This document shows positions 1-8,155 of a DNA stretch of 32,957 nt, piece after piece; position 1 is the first letter of the stretch; each line of letters opens with the position of its first letter. Under the pieces are notes generated by a model. The model was given only the letters and a program-made list of their open reading frames with translations, was not told the DNA's origin and did not search any database. Made by a program: the position numbers and the translations under genes. The DNA is from an uncultured Gemmiger sp. (GTDB lineage: Bacteria; Bacillota; Clostridia; Oscillospirales; Ruminococcaceae), in NCBI GenBank assembly GCA_944388245.1, contig CALXIA010000024.1, positions 1 to 32,957 on the forward strand. The letters run 5' to 3'.

Positions 1-110
1 GTTGACGAGGCTGCCCGCGTAGATGACCACGTCGGTTTTGCGCAGCAGCTCCTCCCCCGGCGGGTGATCAGGTCCGGCGCACCGGGGCCGGCCCCCACAA
101 AGTGTACCAC
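1..110 (-). CDS. cbiF: Cobalt-precorrin-4 C11-methyltransferase, N-terminal fragment, apparently frameshifted
   Basis: The GTG at 110-108 follows the stop of cbiL by three bases and opens with VHFVGAGPGAPDLIT, the SAM-binding N-terminus of the CobM/CbiF family, which methylates C11 of cobalt-precorrin-4. After DLITR the frame breaks. A reading one base over continues with GEELLRKTDVVIYAGSLVN, exactly what this family shows next. The switch falls at the run of five G (plus-strand C 54-58); one more base there would restore a continuous protein. The rest of the gene lies outside the window. Either the gene is really frameshifted or this is a homopolymer sequencing or assembly error. The family call is firm because both halves match neighbouring parts of the same motif. 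It is the last visible gene of the cobalamin operon. Confidence 0.8.
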   Translation of the reverse strand, partial: MVHFVGAGPGAPDLITRRGRSCCAKPTWSSTRAASS

Positions 111-113
111 GGC

Positions 114-842
114 TCACTCCTCCTCTTTCACAATGATGGTGGCAAAGTAGCCCGCATCCACCGGCGCGGTGTCCTGAGACAGATCGGGCCGGACCATCTC
201 GTCCGGCAGCCCGCAGTTGCAGACCAAAGCGCTGTGCTCCAAAAGGCCGTGGGCGGCCAGCCGCTCCAGCACGGCGGGCATCTGGCGGCCGCTCTTCATG
301 AGCACCTTAGTGCCGGGCAGCGCCAGCGCCCCGTCCAGCGCGGCCAGATCGCCGCCGGGCAGGATATGCAGCGGGGTGCGGATGCCGGTGAGGCTGGTGT
401 TCAGCCGGGCCGCCACCGCGCAGAAGCTGGTGACCCCGGGCACCATCCGGGTCTCGTACCCCTGGTCCCGCAGGATCTGGGCCAGATACTGGGCGGTGGC
501 GTAGACCGACACATCCCCCAGATTCAGCATGGCCACGTCCTGCCCGGCGTCCAGGTACTGCCGCACCTGGGCCGCGGCCGCCTCGTGGGCGGCGTGCTGG
601 GTGGCCTTGTCCCGGGCCATGGTGAAGTGCAACGGCAGGATGGTCTTGCCGGTCAGGTCCGCCGCCTGGCGGGCGATGGAGAGGGCCAGCATCTCCCCGC
701 TGGAGGTCTGGGGCGCGGCCACCACCGGGCAGCGCTCCAGGGTGCGGATGGCCTTCAGGGTGATGAGTTCCGGGTCGCCGGGGCCCACCCCCACACTGTA
801 GAATACGCCCTTGGCCGGGCTCATTGCAGTTTCATGTTCCAT
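114..842 (-). CDS. cbiL: Cobalt-precorrin-2 C20-methyltransferase
   Basis: The protein (242 aa) carries the tetrapyrrole methylase SAM-binding loop GVGPGDPELITLKA at residues 18-31, and the later stretches MLNLGDVSVYAT and GYETRMVPGVTSFCAVAA typical of the CbiL/CobI family. It methylates C20 of cobalt-factor II or precorrin-2 in cytoplasmic corrin ring synthesis. Start choice: the ATG at 842 has AAAGGAGAT at 852-860, 9-11 bases upstream. The alternative ATG at 824 would overlap the cbiD stop as ATGA but has no close ribosome binding site, so 842 is preferred, giving a 22-base overlap with cbiD. It sits between cbiD and cbiF, as expected for an anaerobic cobalamin gene cluster. Confidence is high for the family, moderate for the exact start. 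Confidence 0.93.
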   Translation of the reverse strand: MEHETAMSPAKGVFYSVGVGPGDPELITLKAIRTLERCPVVAAPQTSSGEMLALSIARQAADLTGKTILPLHFTMARDKATQHAAHEAAAAQVRQYLDAGQDVAMLNLGDVSVYATAQYLAQILRDQGYETRMVPGVTSFCAVAARLNTSLTGIRTPLHILPGGDLAALDGALALPGTKVLMKSGRQMPAVLERLAAHGLLEHSALVCNCGLPDEMVRPDLSQDTAPVDAGYFATIIVKEEE

Positions 843-1960
843 GCCTGTACGATCTCCTTTGCGCCCGCGGTCAAGCCCAGCAGGCCGTATTGATTGGTAA
901 AGAGGGCCGCGCCCACCCGGTAGGCGCCGCCGGCCCGGCGGGCAAGCCGCTCATCGATGGCCGCCAGCAGGCTGGCCAGCACCGGCGCGTGCAGCCCGGC
1001 CGCATCCAGCACCGCCAGGGCCGCGTCCACCGTGGGGGTGGCCATCAGGGCCCGGCAGGTGTCGGTGTCCGCGCCGCAAACGGCGGCGTGGGCGCAGAGC
1101 AGTTCGGCCCGGCAGTCGGCGGTGCGGCTGTGGGTGTTCATCACGCTGCCCGCCAGCTTGACCAGCTTGCCCGCGTGGCCCACCAGCAAAATCTCCGCAA
1201 AGCCCTGCACCGCTGCCTCGTCCAGCGAATCCCCGATAAAATTGGAGCAGCAGACCACCGGCACCGGGGCCGGGCCCAGGGCTTGCAGAAACGCCTCCCC
1301 GTAATGGCCGGGGGTCAGGATGACCCGGTGTTCCCCCCGGACGGCGGCCTGCCGCAGGTCCAGGGCGATGGTGTCCAGCAGGGCCTGTTCGCTCATGGGC
1401 TCCACGATGCCGGTGGTGCCCAGGATCGAGATGCCCCCCACGATGCCCATGTGGGGATTGAAGGTCTTTTGGGCCAGCTTTTCCCCGCCGGGCACGCAGA
1501 TGGTCACCGCCAGGCCCCCGGTCTCGCCGCAGGCGGCGCGCACCGCCTCCACCTCCCGGGCGATCATCGCCCGGGGCACCCGGTTGATGGCCGCCGCGCC
1601 GGGGGGCTGGTCCAGCCCGGGCAGGGTCACCCGGCCCACGCCGGGGCCTCCGTCGATGGAGATACTATCGCCTTCAACACGGCGCACCCGGGCCTCGATC
1701 ACCGCGCCGTGGGTGGCGTCCGGGTCGTCCCCGCCGTCCTTGATGACGGCGCAGACCGCCTCTTCTCCCTCCTGTTCGCAGCGGACCGGGCTCACGGTGA
1801 CCGGCAGGCCCGCCGGGGTGGTGAGGGTCAGGCTGACCGGCGCGGCGCCGGTGAGCAGCAGCCGGGCCGCGCCCGCTGCCGCCAGCGCCGCACAGCTGCC
1901 GGTGGTGTAACCGCAGCGGAGCAGCTTGTCCCCGCTGCGCACGTAGTGTTCAAAGGCCAT
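821..1960 (-). CDS. cbiD: Cobalt-precorrin-5B C1-methyltransferase
   Basis: The protein (379 aa) has the N-terminal CGYTTGSCAA motif at residues 16-25 that marks the CbiD family, followed by the conserved GGPGVGRVT, NPHMGIVGGISILGTTGIVEPMS and TPGHYGE stretches. CbiD methylates C1 during ring contraction in the anaerobic branch of cobalamin synthesis; it exists only in the early-cobalt-insertion pathway, so its presence defines which route this organism uses. The length is normal for the family. Its start overlaps the end of cbiK by 11 bases, suggesting translational coupling. Nothing in the sequence looks degraded. Confidence 0.96.
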   Translation of the reverse strand: MAFEHYVRSGDKLLRCGYTTGSCAALAAAGAARLLLTGAAPVSLTLTTPAGLPVTVSPVRCEQEGEEAVCAVIKDGGDDPDATHGAVIEARVRRVEGDSISIDGGPGVGRVTLPGLDQPPGAAAINRVPRAMIAREVEAVRAACGETGGLAVTICVPGGEKLAQKTFNPHMGIVGGISILGTTGIVEPMSEQALLDTIALDLRQAAVRGEHRVILTPGHYGEAFLQALGPAPVPVVCCSNFIGDSLDEAAVQGFAEILLVGHAGKLVKLAGSVMNTHSRTADCRAELLCAHAAVCGADTDTCRALMATPTVDAALAVLDAAGLHAPVLASLLAAIDERLARRAGGAYRVGAALFTNQYGLLGLTAGAKEIVQAWNMKLQ

Positions 1961-2726
1961 CGGGCATCAGCTCCTTCAGCCGGGCGGCGTAGAGGGCCCG
2001 CACCGGGGCCAGCCGGGCCAAGCCCTGCATCCGGCAGTCCGCCGCGATGCCCGCCGCCGCCAGGCGGCTTTTCCAGCTGTCCGGTTCCGCCCCGGCCATG
2101 TCGTTGAGGGCGTGGTCCCCGGCCACCAGCATGAAGGGGGCCAGCTGCACCCGGATGACCCCGTCGGCCTGCAGCTGGGCCAGCACCTCGGCAAAGCCGG
2201 GCCAGCCCTCCACTGTGCCCACATACACCTGGTCGGCCCCCTGCAGCCGGAAAGCCGTCTGCAGCGCCGGGTAGACCATGTTGGCGAAATGGGCGGTGCC
2301 ATGGCCCATGAGCACCAGCCCCTGCCCCGGCTGCACCGGATAACTCTCCGCCACGCAGGCGGCCAGCGCCCGCAGCGCCGTGTCGTCCGCCATCAGGGGG
2401 CGGCCCAGTTTCAGGGTATGGAACCGGCCGGCCGCCGCCCGGACCTGCCGCTCAATGGCCTCGTACTCAAAGCCATACAGCAGATGGGTGGGCTGCACCA
2501 GCACCCGGTCAAAGCCCTCGGCGGCCAGCCGGTCCAGTGTCTCGGGCAGGCTGTCCACCACTTCGCCCCGGCCGGCCAGGATGCGCCGGATGGTGGGGCT
2601 GGTATAGGCCCGGCGGAAGGCATAGTCCGGCGCGGCGGCGGCCAGCGCCGCTTCCACCGCCCCGATCTCCTCCCGGGCCCGGGCCACGCTGCTGCCGAAA
2701 CTCACGGCGATCAGCGCCTGTTTCAT
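1950..2726 (-). CDS. cbiK: Sirohydrochlorin cobaltochelatase, CbiK type
   Basis: The protein (258 aa) begins KQALIAVSFGSS, the usual CbiK N-terminus, and carries both metal-ligand histidines: His142 in LMGHGT and His205 in VAGDHA. The third ligand is probably Glu88 in HLLYGFEYE. These sit at spacings like those of the Salmonella enzyme. It inserts cobalt into sirohydrochlorin at the start of the anaerobic pathway. I see no signal peptide, so it is the cytoplasmic form rather than the periplasmic CbiKp of sulfate reducers. It lies directly after the cobalt transporter genes, linking uptake to insertion, and overlaps the cbiO stop by four bases (ATGA). Confidence 0.95.
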   Translation of the reverse strand: MKQALIAVSFGSSVARAREEIGAVEAALAAAAPDYAFRRAYTSPTIRRILAGRGEVVDSLPETLDRLAAEGFDRVLVQPTHLLYGFEYEAIERQVRAAAGRFHTLKLGRPLMADDTALRALAACVAESYPVQPGQGLVLMGHGTAHFANMVYPALQTAFRLQGADQVYVGTVEGWPGFAEVLAQLQADGVIRVQLAPFMLVAGDHALNDMAGAEPDSWKSRLAAAGIAADCRMQGLARLAPVRALYAARLKELMPDGL

Positions 2727-3544
2727 GGGGTATTTCTCTCCTTTCCCACAGCCTGTTCCAGCTGTTCCACCGTGCGGGGCAAAGGGTCCAGCCCCAGCGC
2801 CCGCCCCGCCCGGAACAGCACCGGCTGTTCCAGGCCGCAGCCGGCCAGCAGGGCCCGGTCGGCAAAAATCGTCTCCGGCGCGCCGTCGGCGGCCAGCCGC
2901 CCGCCCTGGAACAGCAGCACCCGCCCGGCCCAGCGCCAGGCAAAATCCACGTCGTGGGTGGCCACCACCAGCGCCAGGCCCTGCCTGTGCAGCCGGGCCA
3001 GGTGGCCCTCCAGCTGGCGGGCATGGGCCGGGTCCAGGCTGGCGGCCGGTTCGTCCAGCAGCAGCAGCCGGGGCTGCATGGCCAGCACATCGGCCAGGGT
3101 CACCCGTTTTTTCTCCCCGCCGGACAGATACTGGGGCGCCCGCCGGCGGTATTCGGTCAGTTCAAAGGCGGTCAGGGCGTCCGCCACCCGGCGGGCCACC
3201 TCGCTTTCCGGCAGCCGCAGGTTCATGGGGCCGAAGCTGACCTCCTCCTCCACGGTGCCCGCCAGCAGCTGCACGTCCGGGTCCTGAAACACCAGCCCCA
3301 CCCCCCGGCGCAGGCGGGACAAATCGGTGGGGCGGCGCACCGGCTCGCCCTCAAATACGATCTGCCCGGCCGCGGGGGTCAGCACCCCGCCCGCCAGCAG
3401 AAAAAAGGTGGATTTGCCCGCGCCGTTGGATCCCAGCACGGCCACCCGCTCCCCGGCGGCCACCGAAAGGGTCAGCCCCCGCAGCGCGTCCCGGCCGGGT
3501 TCGTAGGCGTAGGACACATCCTCAAATCGCAACAACTCCTGCAA
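2723..3544 (-). CDS. cbiO: Cobalt ECF/CbiMNQO transporter ATPase
   Basis: The 273-residue ATPase shows Walker A GSNGAGKST at 38-46, Q-loop Gln87 in FQDPD, signature LSGGE at 140-144, Walker B LLLLDEP at about 160-166 and switch His197 in VATHD. LLAGTVEEEVSFGPMNL after the Q-loop is typical of energy-coupling-factor ATPases such as CbiO. It powers cobalt import with the membrane proteins CbiM, CbiN and CbiQ. Only one ATPase gene is present, so it probably acts as a homodimer. It starts 16 bases after cbiQ and overlaps cbiK by four bases. Confidence 0.95.
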   Translation of the reverse strand: MQELLRFEDVSYAYEPGRDALRGLTLSVAAGERVAVLGSNGAGKSTFFLLAGGVLTPAAGQIVFEGEPVRRPTDLSRLRRGVGLVFQDPDVQLLAGTVEEEVSFGPMNLRLPESEVARRVADALTAFELTEYRRRAPQYLSGGEKKRVTLADVLAMQPRLLLLDEPAASLDPAHARQLEGHLARLHRQGLALVVATHDVDFAWRWAGRVLLFQGGRLAADGAPETIFADRALLAGCGLEQPVLFRAGRALGLDPLPRTVEQLEQAVGKERNTP

Positions 3545-3560
3545 CGATGGTTCTCCTCTC

Positions 3561-4493
3561 TCAGCCGCCCAGCGCCAGCGCCGCCAGCAGCGCTGCCGCC
3601 GGGGCGGCGAACAGGGCGATGTGCCCCGCCCGCACCGGGTGGCGGCGGGTCAGAAAGCGGATCTGCCCTTCCCAGCCCCGGCTCTCCATGGCCTGCTGGC
3701 AGGCCCGGGCCCGGGCGAAGCTGCGGCCCAGCAGATTGGCGTACACAAGGCCGGTGGTGCGCAGGCTGCGGCCCGCCCCCTCATAGCCCAGCCGGCTGGC
3801 GGCCGCGACCCGCATCCGGGCGGCGGTGTCCAGCATCAGGAAGATATACCGGTAGATCAGCACCGCCAGATCCAGCAGCAGGGCGGGCGCATGCGCTTGC
3901 CGCAGCACCGCCAGCAGTTCGGGCAGCGGGGTGGACAAACTCAACAGATACAAACAGCCCAGCGCGCCCAGCGCCCGGGCCAGCACCAGCCGGGCCAGGG
4001 CCTGGGAGGCCGCGTCCAGCACCAGCCAGCCGCCGGCCAGCGGCAGATCGGCCAGCCCGCCGGGGGCCGGGGCCCAGCGCCAGAGCAGTGCCGCGGCGCT
4101 GAGCAGCACAAAGGCCGCCGGCAGCGCCATCAGCCCCAGATACCGGCGCACCCCCGCGCCCCCCGCCATGCAGAGGGCGGCGGTGTAGACAAAAACGCCC
4201 AGCGGGGGCCAGGGGGTGCGGCAGCAGAGGGTCAGCACCAGCAGCCCGCAGCAGCCGAGGGTCTTGAGGGCCGCGTTCATATCCGCCCAGCGGGAGGCAT
4301 GGGCCAGCCGGTCGATCTGCACGGCACTGCCATGGCTGTGGCCGCCCAGCGCCAGGGCCAGCCCCAGCGCCAACGCCAGCGCCGCCGGCCAGGGCCGGGG
4401 CAGGCTGCCCGCCAGCAGGCTCCAGCCCACCAGCGCCGCCAGCGCCCCGGTCAGCAGGCTCAGCGGCTCAATGTTCAGGATTTTTCCGCGCAT
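3561..4493 (-). CDS. cbiQ: Cobalt transporter transmembrane protein CbiQ
   Basis: This is a strongly hydrophobic protein of 310 aa with several membrane segments. Its C-terminal half carries the EcfT-like coupling motif QQAMESRGWEG that docks onto the ATPase. The first half has an extra run of small hydrophobic segments and a His-containing loop (GGHSHGSAV), so it is longer than many CbiQ proteins. Start choice: the ATG at 4493 gives [12 protein letters not shown], a usual CbiQ opening; an in-frame TTG at 4520 would add nine residues but lies deeper inside cbiN. With the ATG start it overlaps the cbiN end by 26 bases. Ribosome binding before either start is weak, suggesting translational coupling. 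Confidence 0.88.
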   Translation of the reverse strand: MRGKILNIEPLSLLTGALAALVGWSLLAGSLPRPWPAALALALGLALALGGHSHGSAVQIDRLAHASRWADMNAALKTLGCCGLLVLTLCCRTPWPPLGVFVYTAALCMAGGAGVRRYLGLMALPAAFVLLSAAALLWRWAPAPGGLADLPLAGGWLVLDAASQALARLVLARALGALGCLYLLSLSTPLPELLAVLRQAHAPALLLDLAVLIYRYIFLMLDTAARMRVAAASRLGYEGAGRSLRTTGLVYANLLGRSFARARACQQAMESRGWEGQIRFLTRRHPVRAGHIALFAAPAAALLAALALGG

Positions 4494-4788
4494 ACTTTTT
4501 GCGGGCGGTGTAGTAGCCAAACCCGAAGGCCAGCACCCCTACACCGATACCGGTCTGCAAACAGAACAAAAGGCTCTCGATCTCGCCGGGCAATTCGCCC
4601 CCGAACAGGGTCTCCAGCGGCGGGGTGAACCAGGGCTGGTACTCCTCGCCCCGGATCTGGTTGACCATCTGGCTGCCCGCGTCGTCGGTGCCGCCGAACT
4701 CGGCGCCCCGGGCCACGGCGAAGGGCAGCAGGGTCATAGCCACCACGATCAAAAGTAAAATCAGGGCGGTCTTGAGATTCTTAGTCAT
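4468..4788 (-). CDS. cbiN: Cobalt transporter accessory protein CbiN
   Basis: This small protein of 106 aa has two membrane helices (about residues 7-27 and 77-97). The loop between them contains [12 protein letters not shown] and the conserved EYQPWFTP, hallmarks of CbiN. CbiN helps CbiM load cobalt and is specific to cobalt rather than nickel transporters, so it supports cobalt as the substrate. It overlaps the end of cbiM by eight bases. The C-terminus is basic and lies in the cytoplasm by the positive-inside rule. Confidence 0.95.
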   Translation of the reverse strand: MTKNLKTALILLLIVVAMTLLPFAVARGAEFGGTDDAGSQMVNQIRGEEYQPWFTPPLETLFGGELPGEIESLLFCLQTGIGVGVLAFGFGYYTARKKYARKNPEH

Positions 4789-5527
4789 GGTGCGCCTCCT
4801 TCAAAAAGCCGATCTGCCGCAGTTCCGGGGCGGCACAACTCTCCAGCCCCAGAATGACCAGCACGGTCAAAATGCCCTCGATGATGGCCAGGGGCAGCTG
4901 GGTGGGGGCAAACACCCCCAGAAACTGCACCGCGCTGCCCAGCACGCCGCCCTCGGCGGACGGGTAGGCCAGCGCCAGCTGCAGGCTGGTGACGCAGTAG
5001 GTGAGCAGATCGCCCAGAGCGGCCGCCAGGAACAGGGACACCTTGCGCCCGGCGCGCAGCCGGCGGCAGAGCTTGTAGACGCCCCAGGCCACCAGCGGCC
5101 CGGCCACTCCCATGCTGAAGGTGTTGGCGCCCAGGGTGGTGAGCCCGCCGTGGGCCAGCAGCAGCGCCTGGAATACCAGCACCACCAGACCCAGCACCGC
5201 GGCGCTGGCCGGGCCAAACAGAATGGCCGCCAGGCTGGTGCCGGTCATGTGGCTGCAGCTGCCGAACACCGACGGGATCTTCAGCGAAGATACAACAAAG
5301 ATAAAAGCGCCGGCCATGGCCAACAGCAGCATCTGCTGCCGGGCCGCCTTTTTCAGCCGGATCAGGCCCGCCGCGAGGAACGGCAGGCAGACCGCCCCCC
5401 AGGCGATGCAGTAGGCCGGGGGCAGATAGCCTTCCATAATGTGCATGGCGTGGGCCTGCTGCGGTACAATCAGCACGCCCGCCACCGCCAGGGAAAGGGC
5501 CATGAATCGTTTTTCCTGTTTGGTCAT
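4781..5527 (-). CDS. cbiM: Cobalt transporter substrate-binding membrane protein CbiM
   Basis: The protein (248 aa) has an N-terminal signal-like segment ending in QQAHA, followed by [10 protein letters not shown] at residues 28-37. In CbiM proteins the segment starting at this Met-His lies at the mature N-terminus and holds the metal. Later residues [18 protein letters not shown] contain the second conserved His motif. Start choice: the ATG at 5527 has AGGAGGG a few bases upstream. It is the first gene behind the cobalamin riboswitch and terminator, so cobalt uptake is predicted to be shut off when adenosylcobalamin is plentiful. Confidence 0.95.
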   Translation of the reverse strand: MTKQEKRFMALSLAVAGVLIVPQQAHAMHIMEGYLPPAYCIAWGAVCLPFLAAGLIRLKKAARQQMLLLAMAGAFIFVVSSLKIPSVFGSCSHMTGTSLAAILFGPASAAVLGLVVLVFQALLLAHGGLTTLGANTFSMGVAGPLVAWGVYKLCRRLRAGRKVSLFLAAALGDLLTYCVTSLQLALAYPSAEGGVLGSAVQFLGVFAPTQLPLAIIEGILTVLVILGLESCAAPELRQIGFLKEAHHD

Positions 5528-5562
5528 AGGTTCCCTCCTGTGGGTTCTGTGTGGTTTCGCGC

Positions 5563-5607
5563 CAAAAAAGGAAAGGCCCTTTCCATAAACCAATATGGAA
5601 AAGGCCC
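5563..5607 (-). terminator. Riboswitch-controlled intrinsic terminator before cbiM
   Basis: On the minus strand a stem of about 13 pairs (GGGCCTTTTCCATA against TATGGAAAGGGCC) closes a short loop and is followed by a T-rich tract (5563-5573, including six T). It lies between the cobalamin riboswitch and the cbiM ribosome binding site. That is the usual place for the expression platform of a transcription-terminating riboswitch. Confidence 0.85.
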
Positions 5608-5709
5608 GGCAAACAAAGTGTCCTTAAAAAAACGGCGCACCCTGGTTTTTGCGCGGCATCCGTTTTGTCCGTCCGTCCCGCGCCCCCTGCCCTTCCGGCA
5701 GTATGCGTT

Positions 5710-5890
5710 GCAGGGCAGGTCTTCCGGCTGCGGCCTCCCGGACCCGGCTTCGTCTTCCCGTGTGTACCCACAGTGACGGCTGCTTTTCTTCCAAGCAGCG
5801 TAAGCCGGGCCCCGGCCGTTACGGCGGCGGTCCCGCACAGGTCTTGCACCTGTTTCCCTATTCTCCCGGTCTTGCGGCCGGGCACCCTGC
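5710..5890 (-). promoter_or_regulatory. Cobalamin riboswitch
   Basis: Read on the minus strand, the conserved blocks occur in the right order: GGTGCCC near 5881-5887, then GGGAAACAGGTGCAAGACCTG at about 5837-5857 with downstream GCGG and CCGCC, then GTCACTG at 5771-5777, then GGAAGACGAAGCC, and finally the B12-box GCCGGAAGACCTGCC at 5714-5728. This is the standard adenosylcobalamin riboswitch signature. It lies between promoter and terminator upstream of the cbiMNQOKDLF operon, so ligand binding is expected to favour termination. Exact ends are approximate. Confidence 0.95.
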
Positions 5891-5906
5891 AATCTTTGTT
5901 TCCTAC

Positions 5907-5936
5907 ACAGTAGCACGCGGGGGCTGTTTCCGTCAA
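5907..5936 (-). promoter_or_regulatory. Promoter of the cobalamin operon
   Basis: On the minus strand, TTGACG (5936-5931) and TACTGT (5912-5907) are separated by 18 bases. Transcription would begin just before the first conserved riboswitch block, so the position fits the leader. Confidence 0.7.
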
Positions 5937-6041
5937 GAGGAGGCGGCCGCGCCGACAAAAAACCGCCAAATTTATCCTCTTTTTCGCAAAATCCTCTCAC
6001 CTTTCTCGCCGCTCTTCGGCGCAATCGCCCGCAAAGAGGGC

Positions 6042-6070
6042 TTGACAACCGCCGCTTTATCCGGTAAAAT
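6042..6070 (+). promoter_or_regulatory. Promoter of the leuACDB operon
   Basis: TTGACA at 6042-6047 and TAAAAT at 6065-6070 are separated by 17 bases, a near-consensus housekeeping promoter. Transcription would start at about 6077, just ahead of the T-box leader. It diverges from the cobalamin operon promoter about 105 bases away. Confidence 0.85.
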
Positions 6071-6084
6071 CAATGTATCGAAAG

Positions 6085-6345
6085 TTCATCTTTCCAAATG
6101 CGTGGACGGAGATAAAGCGGTTGGGCGCGGCCTACAGAGAGTTGCCGGCAGGTGCAAGGCAGCGGCGGGCCTTCCGTGTACTGGCTCCCGAGCAGCGCGG
6201 CTGAACCCCTTGCGCGGGCAGTAGGTCGTGACGGAACCCCACCGTTACAGGGGGAGTGGTTCGCCGTGTATTGGCCGACCATGCCGAGCGGCCCCGTTGC
6301 GGGGCAATGAGAGTGGTACCGCGGGCGCCTTGTTGAATTGACAGG
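6085..6345 (+). promoter_or_regulatory. T-box leader, probably sensing tRNA-Leu
   Basis: The invariant T-box sequence GAGAGTGGTACCGCGG is at 6309-6324, and stem I landmarks CAGAGAG and GGTGCAAG occur near 6134-6165. It is followed by a terminator at 6346-6396. Uncharged tRNA pairing with the T-box should stabilise an antiterminator and let transcription reach leuA. The specifier codon is probably CTC (Leu) at 6185-6187, just before CCGAGC and the GCTGAA segment; this fits the downstream leucine genes but was placed by eye. Leader boundaries are approximate. Confidence 0.93.
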
Positions 6346-6396
6346 CTCTCGTCTCTCGAAGGACCGGGCGTTCTTCGAGGGGCGGGGGTCTTTTTT
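6346..6396 (+). terminator. T-box terminator before leuA
   Basis: A 16-pair stem, 6346-6361 with 6373-6388, all pairs Watson-Crick or G-U, closes an 11-base loop and is followed by TCTTTTTT at 6389-6396. Its 5' arm (CTCTCGTCTCTC) is the usual partner of the T-box region in the competing antiterminator. Confidence 0.93.
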
Positions 6397-6455
6397 CATA
6401 CCCCCGGCTTTCGGCACGCCGCACACCCACAGCACAAAAAAGGAGAGAGCGCACC

Positions 6456-8108
6456 ATGATGGACGTAACCAAGTATCACATCGGCTATTACAACCCGCCC
6501 AAGAACGAGTATCGCTGGGTCCACAAGGACCACATCGAACAGGCCCCGGCCTGGTGCAGCGTGGATCTGCGGGACGGCAACCAGAGCCTGATCGTGCCCA
6601 TGAGCCTGGAGGAAAAGCTGGAGTTCTTCAACCTGCTGGTGAAGATCGGCTTCAAAGAGATCGAGGTGGGTTTCCCCGCCGCCAGCGAGACCGAGTTTGA
6701 GTTCCTGCGCACCCTGATCGAGCGGGACATGATCCCCCTGGATGTGACGGTGCAGGTGCTGACCCAGTGCCGGGACCACATCATCCGCAAGACCTTTGAG
6801 GCGGTGAAGGGCGCGCCCAGCGCGGTGATCCACTTCTACAACTCCACCAGTGTGGCCCAGCGGGAGCAGGTGTTCAAGAAAAGCAAAGAGGAGATCAAGA
6901 AGATCGCCACCGACGGTGCGAAGCTGGTCAAGGAACTGGCCGAGGAATACGAGGGCAACTTCCGGTTTGAGTACAGCCCGGAGAGTTTCACCGGCACCGA
7001 GCCGGAGTACGCGCTGGAGGTCTGCAACGCGGTGCTGGACATCATGCAGCCCACCCCCGACAAGCCCATGATCATCAACCTGCCGGTGACCGTGGCCATG
7101 AGCATGAGCCACATCTACGCCAACCAGATCGAGTACATGAGCGACAATCTGAAATACCGGGACAGCGTGGTGCTGAGCCTGCATCCCCACAACGACCGGG
7201 GCTGCGCGGTAGCCGACACCGAACTGGCCCTGCTGGCCGGAGCCGACCGGGTGGAGGGTACCCTGTTCGGCAACGGTGAGCGCACCGGTAACGTGGACCT
7301 GATCACCCTGGCCATGAACCTGTACACCCATGGCGTGGACCCGAAGCTGGACTTCTCCAACATGCCCGCCATCGTGGAGTTGTATGAGCGGGTGACCCGG
7401 ATGCACGTCTACGAGCGCACCCCCTATGCCGGCGCGCTGGTCTTCGCGGCCTTCTCCGGCAGCCATCAGGACGCCATCGCCAAGGGGATGAACTGGCGGG
7501 CCGAACACCATCTGCACGAGTGGACGGTGCCCTACATCCCGGTGGACCCCACCGACATTGGCCGCACCTACGACGGGGATGTGATCCGGATCAACAGCCA
7601 GAGCGGCAAGGGCGGCATTGGCTATCTGCTGGAGCACCGCTACGGCTACAACCTGCCCCCCAAGATGCGGGAGCATTTCGGCTACACCGTCAAGGGCATC
7701 TCGGACCACGCCCACAAGGAGCTCACCGCCCCGGAGGTGTTCCAGGTGTTCCAGAACAGCTACCTGAACAAGACCAGCCCGCTGAACGTATTGGAGGCCC
7801 ATTACATCCAGAAAAACGGCATCTTCGCGGTGGTCACCCTGGAGCGGGACGGCCAGCACCAGGAATTCAGCGCCAGCGGCAACGGCCGTCTGGACGCGGT
7901 GAGCAACGCCATCAAGGCGGGCACCGGCATGGAGTTCTCCATTGAAGCCTACACCGAGCACAGCCTGACCACCGGTTCCACCAGCCAGGCCGCCACCTAT
8001 GTGGGGCTGAAGTGGGCGGACGGTGCCGTGACCTGGGGCGCGGGCACCGACAACGACATCATCGTGGCCAGCGTGAAGGCCCTGGTGAGCGCCATCAACA
8101 ACAAGTAA
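6456..8108 (+). CDS. leuA: 2-Isopropylmalate synthase, long actinobacterial/fungal type
   Basis: This enzyme (550 aa) condenses acetyl-CoA with 2-oxoisovalerate, the first step of leucine synthesis. The TIM-barrel metal motif VDLRDGNQ is at residues 36-43 and HPHNDRG at 243-249. The [18 protein letters not shown] stretch and later LeuA dimer/regulatory domain (about 425-550) mark the type found in Actinobacteria and yeast, distinct from the Escherichia coli type. The C-terminal domain normally binds leucine for feedback inhibition. AAAAAAGGAGAG lies seven bases before the ATG at 6456; a second ATG follows immediately. It is the first gene behind the T-box. Confidence 0.95.
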   Translation: MMDVTKYHIGYYNPPKNEYRWVHKDHIEQAPAWCSVDLRDGNQSLIVPMSLEEKLEFFNLLVKIGFKEIEVGFPAASETEFEFLRTLIERDMIPLDVTVQVLTQCRDHIIRKTFEAVKGAPSAVIHFYNSTSVAQREQVFKKSKEEIKKIATDGAKLVKELAEEYEGNFRFEYSPESFTGTEPEYALEVCNAVLDIMQPTPDKPMIINLPVTVAMSMSHIYANQIEYMSDNLKYRDSVVLSLHPHNDRGCAVADTELALLAGADRVEGTLFGNGERTGNVDLITLAMNLYTHGVDPKLDFSNMPAIVELYERVTRMHVYERTPYAGALVFAAFSGSHQDAIAKGMNWRAEHHLHEWTVPYIPVDPTDIGRTYDGDVIRINSQSGKGGIGYLLEHRYGYNLPPKMREHFGYTVKGISDHAHKELTAPEVFQVFQNSYLNKTSPLNVLEAHYIQKNGIFAVVTLERDGQHQEFSASGNGRLDAVSNAIKAGTGMEFSIEAYTEHSLTTGSTSQAATYVGLKWADGAVTWGAGTDNDIIVASVKALVSAINNK

Positions 8109-8155
8109 ACGCGGCGCGGCCGCACCGGCCGCCTTGCGGAGAGGAGAGTATACAA

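Noticed and set aside
102..893. Long plus-strand open frames opposite the cbiL and cbiD genes
   Set aside because: Low-complexity His/Gln/Gly/Ala/Arg-rich products without family features; they mirror convincing minus-strand genes in GC-rich DNA. The same applies to the long frames opposite cbiO, cbiQ, sbcC, opp genes, leu genes and speE/speB.
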